Below, piece after piece: positions 1-8,537 of a DNA stretch of 64,000 nt. This DNA is from Hungatella sp. UBA5385 (lineage in GTDB: Bacteria; Bacillota; Clostridia; Lachnospirales; Lachnospiraceae), in the NCBI GenBank assembly GCA_002409995.1, contig DHOR01000049.1:28991-92990 (forward strand), written 5' to 3'. Below the pieces are notes generated by a model that did not search any database, was not told where the DNA came from, and was given only the letters and a program-made list of their open reading frames with translations. Made by a program: the position numbers and the translations under genes. How positions within the stretch are numbered: the stretch's first letter is position 1; the number at the start of each line of letters is the position of its first letter.

Positions 1-21
1 TGATATAAAGGGTCGAACCCC
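1..21. repeat. Half of an intergenic palindrome after the GH88 gene
   Basis: Bases 8-20 read AAGGGTCGAACCC, the same as the right arm of the complete palindrome at 1282-1318. The left arm would lie outside the window. It sits about 12 bases after the stop codon of the minus-strand glucuronyl hydrolase, the same placement that the complete copy has after the permease gene. Confidence 0.6.
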
Positions 22-33
22 GTTATTAAATAA

Positions 34-1215
34 TCACCAATATGGATTCCACTCTCCGCTCAATCTGGTCAATGCCTCCATATAGAAATAATCTCCCCAT
101 ATATTACACTCGTCCACACCTTCCGGAGTACATGTATTATAAGGTGATTTCTTGGAATACGTACTGTGAAGCACCAGACCATTGGATTCCTCTATATTCT
201 TAACAGCATAATTGTCCACAACGGACTTCATGATTTTCTTAGCAATGTCGGTATAAATCTGCCCATCTTCAGGTTCCATATACTTAGCCATTTCCAGCAT
301 ACCACAGGCAGCAATGGAAGCTGATGATGAATCTCTTGGTTCTCCAGAACCATCTGTAAACTCAAAATCCCAGTATGGTACCAGATCTTCCGGAAGATGA
401 TCCAGAAAATACCCTGTTACATTTTTAAAGTCGTCAATATACTCTTTTCTTCCTGTATACCGATATGCCAAAGCACAGCCATATACTCCCCAAGCCTGTC
501 CTCTTGCCCATGCAGAACCATCCCGGTAGCCCTGACAGGTTGCGCCATGATCCGGTTCTCCAGTTTCCATATTCATGAAAAATGTATGCCATGTGGAATA
601 ATCCTCCCGAATCACATTGGCAATTGCAGTATGGATATGCTTTTCTGCTATATCACGGTATTTATTATCTCCTGTTTCCTCTGTTGCCCAGTAAAGCAGA
701 GGCAGGTTTAAAAGACAGTCTATAATAAAGCGATAGTTTTCCGGTTGATTCATTGGTCCCCATGCCTGAATAAACTCACCCACAGGCTGGAATCTGGAGA
801 TTAGTTGGTCTGCTGCTTTAATTGCAGCTTCTTTTCCCTTCTCATCACCTGTCAGCTTATAGGCAGCTACACAGGAGGGGGAATATAAAAAGCCCATGTC
901 ATGATGGTCTACTTCAACCTTTTCATTTATTCTCTTTAAAAAGCTTTCCACATGGACTTTTCCTGCTTCTTCAAAGGCTTTATCCTGACTCCACTCATAT
1001 GCCAGCCATATCTGACCTGTCCAGAATCCTGTGGTCCAGTTTACATTTTCAGTAGGTTGATAGAATCCATCTTCACTGTATGCTTTTTTAAAAGAATAGG
1101 TAAAATCCTTTAAATTCTCCTTTACCTGCTTCACAGCAAAATCCATTGCTTCCTGGCATTCCTTGGTGGTAATTGCATTTGCCTTTTGGAAATGCTCCTT
1201 TGTTGTTTCTTTCAC
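34..1215 (-). CDS. Unsaturated glucuronyl hydrolase, GH88 family
   Basis: This 393-residue protein matches GH88 hydrolases, which remove the 4,5-unsaturated uronic acid from the non-reducing end of glycosaminoglycan or similar oligosaccharides after lyase cleavage. Visible are WTTGFWTG (60-67), HHDMGF with Asp106, IIDCLLN with Asp166, and WARGQAW (236-242). Asp106 and Asp166 are spaced like the two active-site aspartates known in Bacillus unsaturated glucuronyl hydrolase. There is no signal peptide, so it should act in the cytoplasm on imported sugars. The start is GTG, placed by an AGGAGG about eight bases upstream. It is the last gene of the binding protein / permease / permease unit, separated from it by a palindrome. 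The exact substrate (hyaluronan, chondroitin, heparin or another uronate polymer) cannot be read from the sequence. Confidence 0.9.
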   Translation of the reverse strand: MKETTKEHFQKANAITTKECQEAMDFAVKQVKENLKDFTYSFKKAYSEDGFYQPTENVNWTTGFWTGQIWLAYEWSQDKAFEEAGKVHVESFLKRINEKVEVDHHDMGFLYSPSCVAAYKLTGDEKGKEAAIKAADQLISRFQPVGEFIQAWGPMNQPENYRFIIDCLLNLPLLYWATEETGDNKYRDIAEKHIHTAIANVIREDYSTWHTFFMNMETGEPDHGATCQGYRDGSAWARGQAWGVYGCALAYRYTGRKEYIDDFKNVTGYFLDHLPEDLVPYWDFEFTDGSGEPRDSSSASIAACGMLEMAKYMEPEDGQIYTDIAKKIMKSVVDNYAVKNIEESNGLVLHSTYSKKSPYNTCTPEGVDECNIWGDYFYMEALTRLSGEWNPYW

Positions 1216-1281
1216 AAAATTGCTCCTCCTTATTATTGTGCCAATTATGTCAAATGTTCCAATTGTTTAGACTTTTTAATT

Positions 1282-1318
1282 TGGGGTTCGACCCTTTGTA
1301 TCAAAGGGTCGAACCCCA
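1282..1318. repeat. Perfect 17-bp palindrome between permease and GH88
   Basis: The arms TGGGGTTCGACCCTTTG and CAAAGGGTCGAACCCCA are exact reverse complements around a TAT loop. The element starts about 10 bases after the permease stop codon. Read on the minus strand it is followed by AAATTAAAAAG rather than a T-run, so it is not a normal terminator for this operon. It may be an mRNA-end stabiliser, a repeated extragenic palindrome or a protein site. Half of another copy is at 1-21. Confidence 0.8.
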
Positions 1319-1328
1319 TTTTTAAATT

Positions 1329-2165
1329 TTAACCCTTAACCCCAGTTGCCGCAACCCCTTCCACAAAATATTTCTGCAGAGAAAGGAACACAATCAGCAC
1401 AGGAATGAGAGCCAGTACAGAAGCCGCCATAATCAGCCCATAATCAGTACTATACTGACTGATAAACATCTTAAGTCCCAGCTGCAATGTCTTCTTAGCT
1501 TCTGTCTTCAAATAGATCAAAGGCCCTAAGAAGTCATTCCAGGTATTTACAAAAGTAAAGATGGTCAAAGTGGACAATGCCGGTTTGGATAATGGCAGCA
1601 TAATCTTTCCATAGATTTGATATTCGGTCATGCCGTCAATTCTAGCCGCCTCACACAGCTCATCGGGTATTCCCTGATAGAACTGGCGCATCATAAACAC
1701 TCCAAAGGCTGAAAATGCCTGAAGAAATATAATAGCAAGATGGGAATCATTTAAGCCAAAGCTTCTCATCATCATAAACTGAGGCACCATATAAACCTGC
1801 CATGGAACTGCGATTGTGGCAATGTATGCCATAAATAAAAAATTCTTATGTTTAAAGTTCAGCTTGGCAAATGCATATGCTGCGAAGCTGCTGGTAAATA
1901 GCTGTAAAAATGTTACGATCAGCGTGATCTTTACTGTGTTTAGTACAAATTTCGAAAGTGGAATCTTGGTCCATATGTCTATGTAGTTTCTCCATCTTGG
2001 ATTTTCGGGAATCCACTGAATGGGGAAGATGAATACGTCCTTATCCAGTTTTAAAGAAGCTGACAGCATCCATGCAAAGGGAATCAGCATCAGGAAGGTC
2101 AACAGCAACAGCACCACATAAAGGAGGCATCTGTTGATTTTGTAGCTTGTGCTTTTTACTTTCAT
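1329..2165 (-). CDS. Carbohydrate ABC transporter permease, MalG type
   Basis: This 278-residue inner membrane protein has the six-helix layout of sugar importer permeases in the MalG/LacG group. The first membrane segment is at about 13-35, and the ATPase-coupling EAA loop is at 171-196 with CEAARIDG and a following LPLSKPAL. It pairs with the permease gene just upstream (14 bases apart) and the binding protein beyond it. The typical ATP-binding partner is absent from the locus, so a shared MsmK/UgpC-type ATPase elsewhere is likely. Context with GH88 and a heparinase-family lyase suggests uronate oligosaccharides as cargo, which is inference. Start ATG has an upstream AGGAGG-like site. Confidence 0.93.
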   Translation of the reverse strand: MKVKSTSYKINRCLLYVVLLLLTFLMLIPFAWMLSASLKLDKDVFIFPIQWIPENPRWRNYIDIWTKIPLSKFVLNTVKITLIVTFLQLFTSSFAAYAFAKLNFKHKNFLFMAYIATIAVPWQVYMVPQFMMMRSFGLNDSHLAIIFLQAFSAFGVFMMRQFYQGIPDELCEAARIDGMTEYQIYGKIMLPLSKPALSTLTIFTFVNTWNDFLGPLIYLKTEAKKTLQLGLKMFISQYSTDYGLIMAASVLALIPVLIVFLSLQKYFVEGVAATGVKG

Positions 2166-2179
2166 TTCATATCCTCCTT

Positions 2180-3247
2180 TTAGTTTGCGTATTTTTTCTC
2201 ACCACGGAACTGAATCAGGGTAATTGTAAGTACCATTAAGAACAGAACCATAGCAACTGCACTGGCGTAGCCTAAATTCCAGTTGCGGAATGCTTCTTCG
2301 TAAATGTGGTAAACCAGTACCATAGCGGAAGAGCTTACGATTCCGTTGGAGCCGCCTGCAAGCATATATACAATGTCGTATACCTTGAAACAGTTGATTG
2401 TCAGAATTATGGTGACGAAAAATGTGGTTGGCTGAAGCTGAGGCCAGGTTATATAGCGGAACTTCTGCCAGGAATTACAGCCGTCAAGACCGGCAGCCTC
2501 ATAGAGCTCACCATTAATACCCTGAAGTCCTGCAAGATAGATTACCATGTAGTACCCCATATTTTTCCAAACGCTGAATAATACAATGGTAAACATCACC
2601 CAGTCCGGATCAGCACACCATTTGGGCAGATTCTTGGCACTGACTCCCAGATGATAGAGAATCATGTTAACAGGACCGCTTTTTTGTGGGCTGAATAACA
2701 TATTCCACACAGCTGCTACCGCTACAAGGGAAGCAACGTAAGGGAAGAAGCTGACTGTACGGAAGAAATTTCTTCCTTTTACCTTCTGATTCAGTACAAT
2801 GGCAAGGCCCAGGGCGCAGACCAGAGTAAAGGGAACGGTTCCCAAACAATATGCGATGGTATTGATAAAAGACGCCTGAAAACGTTCATTATTAAACATT
2901 AACAGGAAATTCTGTAATCCAACAAATTTAATAGGACTGTTTCCATCCCATTTCATAAATGCCAGAACAAACGCAAATATAATAGGACCTAAGGTAAATA
3001 CCGCAAATCCAATAAAGTTAGGAGCAATAAATGAGTATGCCACAAGGTCTCTCTTCTCCTGCCTTGTCAGCCTCTCTCCTGTTCTCACCTTCTTGATTTT
3101 TTCTTCTGTTGTTACAATTTGGGCAGCCAGCTTATTCTTCTTTCTGGAGCTGTCTGTATCTTCAAGCTGCTTGTGCAAATGATTCCGTTTTTCGGTAAGC
3201 GCTGCTATTTTCGTTTTTTTCTGTTCTTCAGTCATTGTCTTTGCCAT
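2180..3247 (-). CDS. Carbohydrate ABC transporter permease, MalF/UgpA type
   Basis: This 355-residue sugar ABC permease has six predicted membrane helices and an EAA coupling loop containing LYEAAGLDG. It is the partner of the MalG-type permease downstream. About 65 residues precede the first membrane helix. They are highly charged and heptad-like (KKTKIAALTEKRNHLHKQLE and on to about 55) and look like a cytoplasmic coiled coil, which is longer than usual for UgpA-type permeases. This tail could contact the shared ATPase or a regulator, but nothing shows that directly. It follows the binding-protein gene after a strong intergenic hairpin, which would fit lower expression of permease than of binding protein. 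Confidence 0.92.
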   Translation of the reverse strand: MAKTMTEEQKKTKIAALTEKRNHLHKQLEDTDSSRKKNKLAAQIVTTEEKIKKVRTGERLTRQEKRDLVAYSFIAPNFIGFAVFTLGPIIFAFVLAFMKWDGNSPIKFVGLQNFLLMFNNERFQASFINTIAYCLGTVPFTLVCALGLAIVLNQKVKGRNFFRTVSFFPYVASLVAVAAVWNMLFSPQKSGPVNMILYHLGVSAKNLPKWCADPDWVMFTIVLFSVWKNMGYYMVIYLAGLQGINGELYEAAGLDGCNSWQKFRYITWPQLQPTTFFVTIILTINCFKVYDIVYMLAGGSNGIVSSSAMVLVYHIYEEAFRNWNLGYASAVAMVLFLMVLTITLIQFRGEKKYAN

Positions 3248-3330
3248 ACTCTATGTAAAGCCGGAAAATTGGCTTATCCTCCTTTTTTATTGATCAACAC
3301 AAATAATATCAATCAGGGATTTTCTTTAAA

Positions 3331-3360
3331 TGAGGCGGGCTATTTACGCTGCCCGCCTCA
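3331..3360 (-). terminator. Intercistronic hairpin after the binding-protein gene
   Basis: TGAGGCGGGC and GCCCGCCTCA form a 10-bp GC-rich stem with a 10-base loop between the binding-protein and permease genes. Only a weak T-rich tail follows on the minus strand. This position and structure usually mean partial termination or protection of the binding-protein mRNA. Confidence 0.7.
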
Positions 3361-3390
3361 ACTTAGTTTGTATAATGTTAGGTTATATGC

Positions 3391-4767
3391 TTATTCAGCC
3401 AGAATTGCACCAATTTTCTCATTCATCTCTGCAATTCCATCATCAACAGATTTGCTGCCTGTCATAACAGCATCATGAGCTTCGTTGAGAACAATTTCCA
3501 TTTCAGAGCTCTTTGGATGAACAGGCATCTCTAAGTAAAGATTAGAAGTGTTTAAAGCATCCTTGCTCTCTGCGTCTGTTGGATAACCGGCTGTTGCAGA
3601 AACAAGCTCAGCTACCTGATCAGTCATAATAGCCGGAATTGTACCTGTGGAAGCAAGGATTTCAGCACCCTCAGCACCTGTTACAAACTTTACAAATTCC
3701 CATGCCAGATCTTTGTTAGCAGATGAGGTAGGAATAGCAAGAGCTGTAATAGTGGCAAGAGTAGAACCTGGCTCTACACCTTCTGCATGAGGATATTTAG
3801 CAATTCCCCAATTGGAGATATCTGCATACTCACCTGTTTTGATTTTATCAATCAGTGTGGAAATATACCAGGTACCCATATTCATCATACCGATATTGCC
3901 CTGTGCAAATGCGCCTGAATAGTGAAGTCCGCTGGTCTTTAAGGTTGCATAATCCTGGCATACGCCGTCTTCCTGCTGTGCAAGAACTAATTCATAATAT
4001 GGTTGTAAGAAATCATAGGTTCCATCAATAATTGTGTGTTTGCCATCAAGAATACCGAATAACTGAACAGCTGATCTCCATGTATGGTAATGAGCGCCAT
4101 ACACTTCCTGTCCTGGGGTATCTACAGTTATGCTTCTTGCAAGCTCATCATACTGCTCAAAGGTCATATCATTGGTTGGATAATCGATGCCTGCCTGATC
4201 AAAAATGTCCTTGTTGTAGAAAAGAACCCAGAAGTCATTACGGAATGGAAGCTCATAAAGCTTATCATCAATTTTAATCTGATCTGTAATTCCCTTATAC
4301 TGGCCTAAATCTACACTGTCTTTTGCAACATAGCTGTCAAGTGGCTCTAAAACTCCCTTATTAACCAGAGTTGCATAGCCTGGAACATCCTTCACTGTAA
4401 CAATATCAAAATTTGATCCGCTTCCTGTCAGCTCTGTAGCAAGAACTGTCTGGTAGTCGGTTGAGCCTAAATCCACCATCTCAATCTTAACACCTGGATT
4501 TTTAGCTTCAAATTCTTTAATCAGAGGCTCATAATAGGTGGTTAGGTTAATATCCCATACAGACCATTTTAAAGTAGTCTGCTCTCCAGCTGCTGCAGTT
4601 GTATCTGCTGCTGTATCCGGTGCCGCTGTTGTATCCGCCTCTGCTGCCTTTGTTGTTTCTGCCTCAGTGGCTGCTGTTGTTTCAGTTCCTGAACCGCCGC
4701 CGCAGGCTGAAAGGCTTGCTGCTGCCATTGCACAAATAAGTGCCATACTAAGTACTCTTTTTTTCAT
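3391..4767 (-). CDS. Sugar ABC transporter substrate-binding lipoprotein
   Basis: This 458-residue protein is an extracellular solute-binding protein of the family-1 (MalE-like) type. The N-terminus is a lipoprotein signal with the lipobox cysteine at residue 22 (SLSACGGG), followed by a Thr/Ala/Glu/Asp-rich linker to about residue 65 as in many Lachnospiraceae lipoproteins. The mature domain starts TLKWSVWD and contains YELPFRNDFWVLFYNKD, typical of sugar-binding proteins. It is the first gene of the importer unit and is divergent from the sensor kinase / response regulator pair. The ligand is probably an unsaturated uronate-containing oligosaccharide, judged only from the flanking enzymes. 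Confidence 0.93.
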   Translation of the reverse strand: MKKRVLSMALICAMAAASLSACGGGSGTETTAATEAETTKAAEADTTAAPDTAADTTAAAGEQTTLKWSVWDINLTTYYEPLIKEFEAKNPGVKIEMVDLGSTDYQTVLATELTGSGSNFDIVTVKDVPGYATLVNKGVLEPLDSYVAKDSVDLGQYKGITDQIKIDDKLYELPFRNDFWVLFYNKDIFDQAGIDYPTNDMTFEQYDELARSITVDTPGQEVYGAHYHTWRSAVQLFGILDGKHTIIDGTYDFLQPYYELVLAQQEDGVCQDYATLKTSGLHYSGAFAQGNIGMMNMGTWYISTLIDKIKTGEYADISNWGIAKYPHAEGVEPGSTLATITALAIPTSSANKDLAWEFVKFVTGAEGAEILASTGTIPAIMTDQVAELVSATAGYPTDAESKDALNTSNLYLEMPVHPKSSEMEIVLNEAHDAVMTGSKSVDDGIAEMNEKIGAILAE

Positions 4768-4806
4768 TGTATACCCTCCTGATTGAATTTTGTTAATACA
4801 TATATC

Positions 4807-4812
4807 ATTATA
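4807..4812 (-). promoter_or_regulatory. Probable -10 box of the importer operon
   Basis: A perfect TATAAT on the minus strand lies about 40 bases before the binding-protein start, with no good -35 box at 16-18 bases (the place reads TTCTTT). A strong -10 without a -35 fits a promoter that needs an activator such as the adjacent YesN-type regulator. The remaining divergent spacer to 4980 is AT-rich with no further gene. Confidence 0.45.
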
Positions 4813-4980
4813 GGGTAAATGACTCTGTAAAAGAATGGAAATTATATCGAAAAATATTCACTATTTATTCACACTTTGTTTTTAATTTAGAAATACATGT
4901 AATATTTTATGAAAACCATTCTTATTTCTAACTTGTATACAATGCTCATTGTTTCTGCTTCAATTCAATAGGGTTTCTCA

Positions 4981-5009
4981 TTGACTTTTTACAGCAAATA
5001 GTCTAATTT
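4981..5009 (+). promoter_or_regulatory. Promoter of the sensor kinase / regulator / lyase unit
   Basis: TTGACT (4981-4986) and TAATTT (5004-5009) are 17 bases apart, upstream of the kinase start at 5047. It reads as a moderate sigma-A promoter. Confidence 0.5.
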
Positions 5010-5046
5010 TGTATATAGCAACGAAAGAAATGGAGTTGAATCTATT

Positions 5047-6909
5047 ATGTGGAAAAAACTGATTCCCGGAACTATCCGCGGTAAAATCATGGCTATAACA
5101 GCATTAATTACCCTATTAATAACAATTCTAACCACTACAGTCTGCTTTTCTGTTTTTCAGTCATTTTTAAGGAAGAATCAAATTCAAGCAACAGAATTCA
5201 GCCTTCAGGTAGTCAGCAGCAATATCACTCAGGATATGAATGATATTATCTATTTCAGCAAATGGTGCGGTTCCAACAGAGATATCATTCAATTTTTGGA
5301 GGGATACCAAGATGAGCCGAAAATCCCCATCGCTTCCAATGATACCGATAACCTTCGTCCTCTGGCTCTTTCAACCTATGACCGTTTAAAAGAGGAGTAT
5401 TATCATACAAGAGCCTATGAATATATAAGCCGGGTCATTGTTACTACAGGAAAAGGCAACACTTATCTGCAGGTAGCACCTCTGGCTAACTATTCAAATA
5501 CCATGGCTTCAAAGATTGTAGCAGAAAGCAGCTTTTTCTCTCAGCTTTATGAGTCAAGGGATTATCTGTGGATTGGACTGGTGAGTGAGCCATTTTCCAA
5601 AGTGAATCCTCAACTGATCATCCCTGTTGTCCGTCCTGTTTACAATGAATTTAATTCTGAAATCATAGGCTGGTCCTATGTGGAGATTCCCTCTGATATT
5701 GTAACAGATTATTTTGCCTCTTACCCTCTTGCAGAGGACAGCCAGTTGTTCTTTACTCAGGGCGGATATACTTATGGGATCAGAAAGAATGGACTGGAAA
5801 AGCTTGATACTCCATATACAAACCCTGAAAGAATCACCAAAGACACCTTTCTTTCCAAAGGAACGGAGCTTTATAATATAACTATGGAAAATGGAAGTAC
5901 CAGAGTTCTAGTCCGCCGTCCTGTGGAAAATATGGATGGCTGGTATCTATCCCAGATACTTTCCGAAGAGCAGTTTGCCCAGCAGAGACAATTGTACCTT
6001 CTGCTGATTTTGGCTATCTGCGGAGTCATCATCTCCCTTGGCATTATCCTGATGTTTACTCTGACCAGAATCATTGTGGAACCTATTAAGAAGCTGTGCG
6101 GGCAGATTGACAATATTTCAGAAGGAAACTTTGTAAGAGCACCTGAGATTGAATGGAATCACGAGCTGGGTCAGGTTGGCCGCGGAATCAATAATATGTC
6201 GGAAAATATTGTCACTCTTATGAACAAACGTGTGTCAGATGAAAAGCAGAAAAAGGATTTGGAGTATCAGATACTGCAGAGCCAGATCAATCCTCATTTC
6301 CTGTACAACACCTTAAATTCCATCAAATGGATGGCTACTATCCAGAATGCCACCGGAATTGCAGATATGACCACTGCCCTGGCAAGACTGCTAAAAAGTG
6401 TGTCAAAAGGCACAGGTTCCATGGTTCCTCTCAGGGAGGAGCTGGCACTGATCAAGGATTATTTTCTGATTCAGCAGTACAGATACGGAGGCAGCGTTTC
6501 CATTGAGTATCATATTCTGTCAGAGGACCTCTATGACTGCCAGATTCACCGTTTCACCCTGCAGCCTATTATTGAAAATGCACTTTTTCACGGAATAGAA
6601 CCAAAAGGTACGGCTGGTCTTATTACGGTTACTGCAGAAGCCGTTGATTCCCCTGACGGAAAGCTTCTTAAAATCAGCATTACAGATGATGGAGTCGGTA
6701 TGACCGAGGATATGATTCGTGAAGTTCTGCGGGAAGATGTTACAGATCAGAACAAAACGGAATTTTTCCGTCATGTTGGGATCGGCAATGTAAATAAAAG
6801 AATTCAGCATGACTTTGGACCCGAATATGGAATAACCATAGAAAGCCAGCCGGGTGTTTACACCACTATGACGATTATAAGACCCTATATAATAATGGAG
6901 AATGAATGA
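5047..6909 (+). CDS. Sensor histidine kinase, YesM type
   Basis: This 620-residue membrane kinase has one helix near 13-35, a large extracellular sensor region to about 320, a second helix near 325-345, a HAMP segment and a HisKA_7TM/His_kinase-type domain. The phosphorylated histidine is His417 in QSQINPHFLYNTLNS. The ATP-binding N box carries Asn511 in PIIENALFHG, and the G box reads ITDDGVGM. YesM-type kinases pair with YesN-type AraC response regulators and usually control sugar uptake and polysaccharide degradation genes. The stop codon overlaps the next start by four bases (ATGA), showing translational coupling with its regulator. The signal is probably a glycan fragment or the loaded binding protein; that is inference. 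Confidence 0.93.
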   Translation: MWKKLIPGTIRGKIMAITALITLLITILTTTVCFSVFQSFLRKNQIQATEFSLQVVSSNITQDMNDIIYFSKWCGSNRDIIQFLEGYQDEPKIPIASNDTDNLRPLALSTYDRLKEEYYHTRAYEYISRVIVTTGKGNTYLQVAPLANYSNTMASKIVAESSFFSQLYESRDYLWIGLVSEPFSKVNPQLIIPVVRPVYNEFNSEIIGWSYVEIPSDIVTDYFASYPLAEDSQLFFTQGGYTYGIRKNGLEKLDTPYTNPERITKDTFLSKGTELYNITMENGSTRVLVRRPVENMDGWYLSQILSEEQFAQQRQLYLLLILAICGVIISLGIILMFTLTRIIVEPIKKLCGQIDNISEGNFVRAPEIEWNHELGQVGRGINNMSENIVTLMNKRVSDEKQKKDLEYQILQSQINPHFLYNTLNSIKWMATIQNATGIADMTTALARLLKSVSKGTGSMVPLREELALIKDYFLIQQYRYGGSVSIEYHILSEDLYDCQIHRFTLQPIIENALFHGIEPKGTAGLITVTAEAVDSPDGKLLKISITDDGVGMTEDMIREVLREDVTDQNKTEFFRHVGIGNVNKRIQHDFGPEYGITIESQPGVYTTMTIIRPYIIMENE

Positions 6910-8525
6910 GTATGATAAAACTGTTAATTGTTGACGATGAACCCCTGGTTCAGATTGGTATCAAATCCATGCTGAACTGGGCAGAATATGGAATCGAGGT
7001 CTGCGGCACTGCCATGAACGGTGCAGCTGCCCTTTCACTGATTGAAGAATATTCACCGGAAATTGTAATAACCGATATTCGAATGCCTATTATGAATGGA
7101 TTGGAGCTGGCGAAAGCTGTAAGAGAAAAATACGGAAAAATTCCGCTGTTTATCTTTTTAACCAGCTACGAGGAATTCCAGCTGATTAAGGAAGCTATGA
7201 CCTATGAAGCTGTGGATTATTTGATTAAGCTGGAGCTGAGCGCAGAATCTCTGGCTGAAGCTGTAACAAAAGCCATCACCCGTTTAAAGAATCTTCAGGA
7301 TTCCATGAAATACCGGGATGCCGGACGCCCTCTTCTTCAGGGCTTTTATGAAAAATTCATTCTCCGTCTTCTTCATAACCTTTTTGAAGACGAGGAACAG
7401 TTTTTGTATCAGGCAAAAGATTTAAAAATGGATTTTTCCGAAAGCTGTTACTGTACTGCGCTCTGCGAGATCAGGGAAAGCGGCAATGCCTCCATGGACA
7501 ATGGAAAGCTGATTAACCTTTACAACAGCACCCTTCAGATGTCCAGGGATATTATTAATAAATATGTTCCTGCCTATGTTGCTTCTCTGGATATGAAACA
7601 TTTTGCAGTTATTTTTCATCTTCCCACCATGGAGGATTTTAATCTGGAGAAAGTGGAACAGGCATTAAAACACTCCGGAGAAATGGTACATAATTATTTT
7701 AATGTGACTGTCTATGCAGGTGTGGGACGTGCTGTGGAGCAGCCACTTTGGATCAGTGAATCCTATCAGGAGGCAAGGCAGGCATTTGTGGATGTATCAA
7801 AATCAGACCCTGTTGTAACCTTCGTTTCCGATGGCACCGACACTCAGCGCAATGCTTTTAATATCTCTGTATTTAAAAATGATATTACCAAGGCTTTTGA
7901 TGAATTTGACACAGATGTTCTCTACCGCACTTTAACTGATATGATGGAATTATTTCAATCCCATCCCCACCATTTTCTTCAGGCAGTAGACGGCGCCTGC
8001 AATATTCTCTATCTGGCACTATCCCTGCTTCCTGAGGGGGCTGAAACCATGGATGAGATATTCGCTTCCTACAGCGATAGTTACCGCTCCATCTACCGTT
8101 TTACAACTGTAGAGCAGATCAATGAATGGCTTACCATCTTTCGGGATGGACTGTGCAGCGTGTTAAAATCCAAGAGAAAAACCTACAAAGCCCATGTGAT
8201 TACAAATGTTCAAAAGTATATCAACAACCACATCACGGAAAAGTTAAGTTTAAATGAAGTTGCGGGAGTCTTTGGATTAAGTCCCAATTACTTAAGCATC
8301 CTCTTTAAAAAAAACAGCCAGTTAGGTTTTTCCGAATATATCGCACAGGCAAAAATCAGCCGTGCCAAGAACCTTCTTCTGGAGCAGGATACAAAAATCT
8401 ACGAAGTGGCTGACCAGCTGGGCTTTGACAGTGCATTTTATTTCAGTAAAGTATTTAAAAAAGTTACTGGATTCTCTCCCCGCGAGTATATCCAGCAAAA
8501 CACCATAACCCCTGATGGAGAATAG
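6906..8525 (+). CDS. Response regulator with AraC-type DNA-binding domain, YesN type
   Basis: This 539-residue regulator has an N-terminal receiver domain with the acidic pair in LLIVDDEP, phospho-acceptor Asp57 in ITDIRMP and the conserved Lys in DYLIKLEL near residue 107. A long middle region follows, and a C-terminal AraC/XylS double helix-turn-helix lies at about 430-530 (LSLNEVAGVFGLSPNYLS; IYEVADQLGFDSAFYFSKVF). It forms a two-component pair with the kinase just upstream. Likely targets are the divergent importer/GH88 operon, whose promoter lacks a -35 box, and its own operon with the lyase. ATG at 6912 is an alternative start. Confidence 0.94.
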   Translation: MSMIKLLIVDDEPLVQIGIKSMLNWAEYGIEVCGTAMNGAAALSLIEEYSPEIVITDIRMPIMNGLELAKAVREKYGKIPLFIFLTSYEEFQLIKEAMTYEAVDYLIKLELSAESLAEAVTKAITRLKNLQDSMKYRDAGRPLLQGFYEKFILRLLHNLFEDEEQFLYQAKDLKMDFSESCYCTALCEIRESGNASMDNGKLINLYNSTLQMSRDIINKYVPAYVASLDMKHFAVIFHLPTMEDFNLEKVEQALKHSGEMVHNYFNVTVYAGVGRAVEQPLWISESYQEARQAFVDVSKSDPVVTFVSDGTDTQRNAFNISVFKNDITKAFDEFDTDVLYRTLTDMMELFQSHPHHFLQAVDGACNILYLALSLLPEGAETMDEIFASYSDSYRSIYRFTTVEQINEWLTIFRDGLCSVLKSKRKTYKAHVITNVQKYINNHITEKLSLNEVAGVFGLSPNYLSILFKKNSQLGFSEYIAQAKISRAKNLLLEQDTKIYEVADQLGFDSAFYFSKVFKKVTGFSPREYIQQNTITPDGE

Positions 8526-8537
8526 GAGAATAATCAT

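Noticed and set aside
4538..4786. Val/Ala/Ser-rich plus-strand reading frame opposite the binding-protein linker
   Set aside because: It is an artefact of the repetitive Thr/Ala-rich linker read on the other strand; the lipoprotein gene is clearly real.
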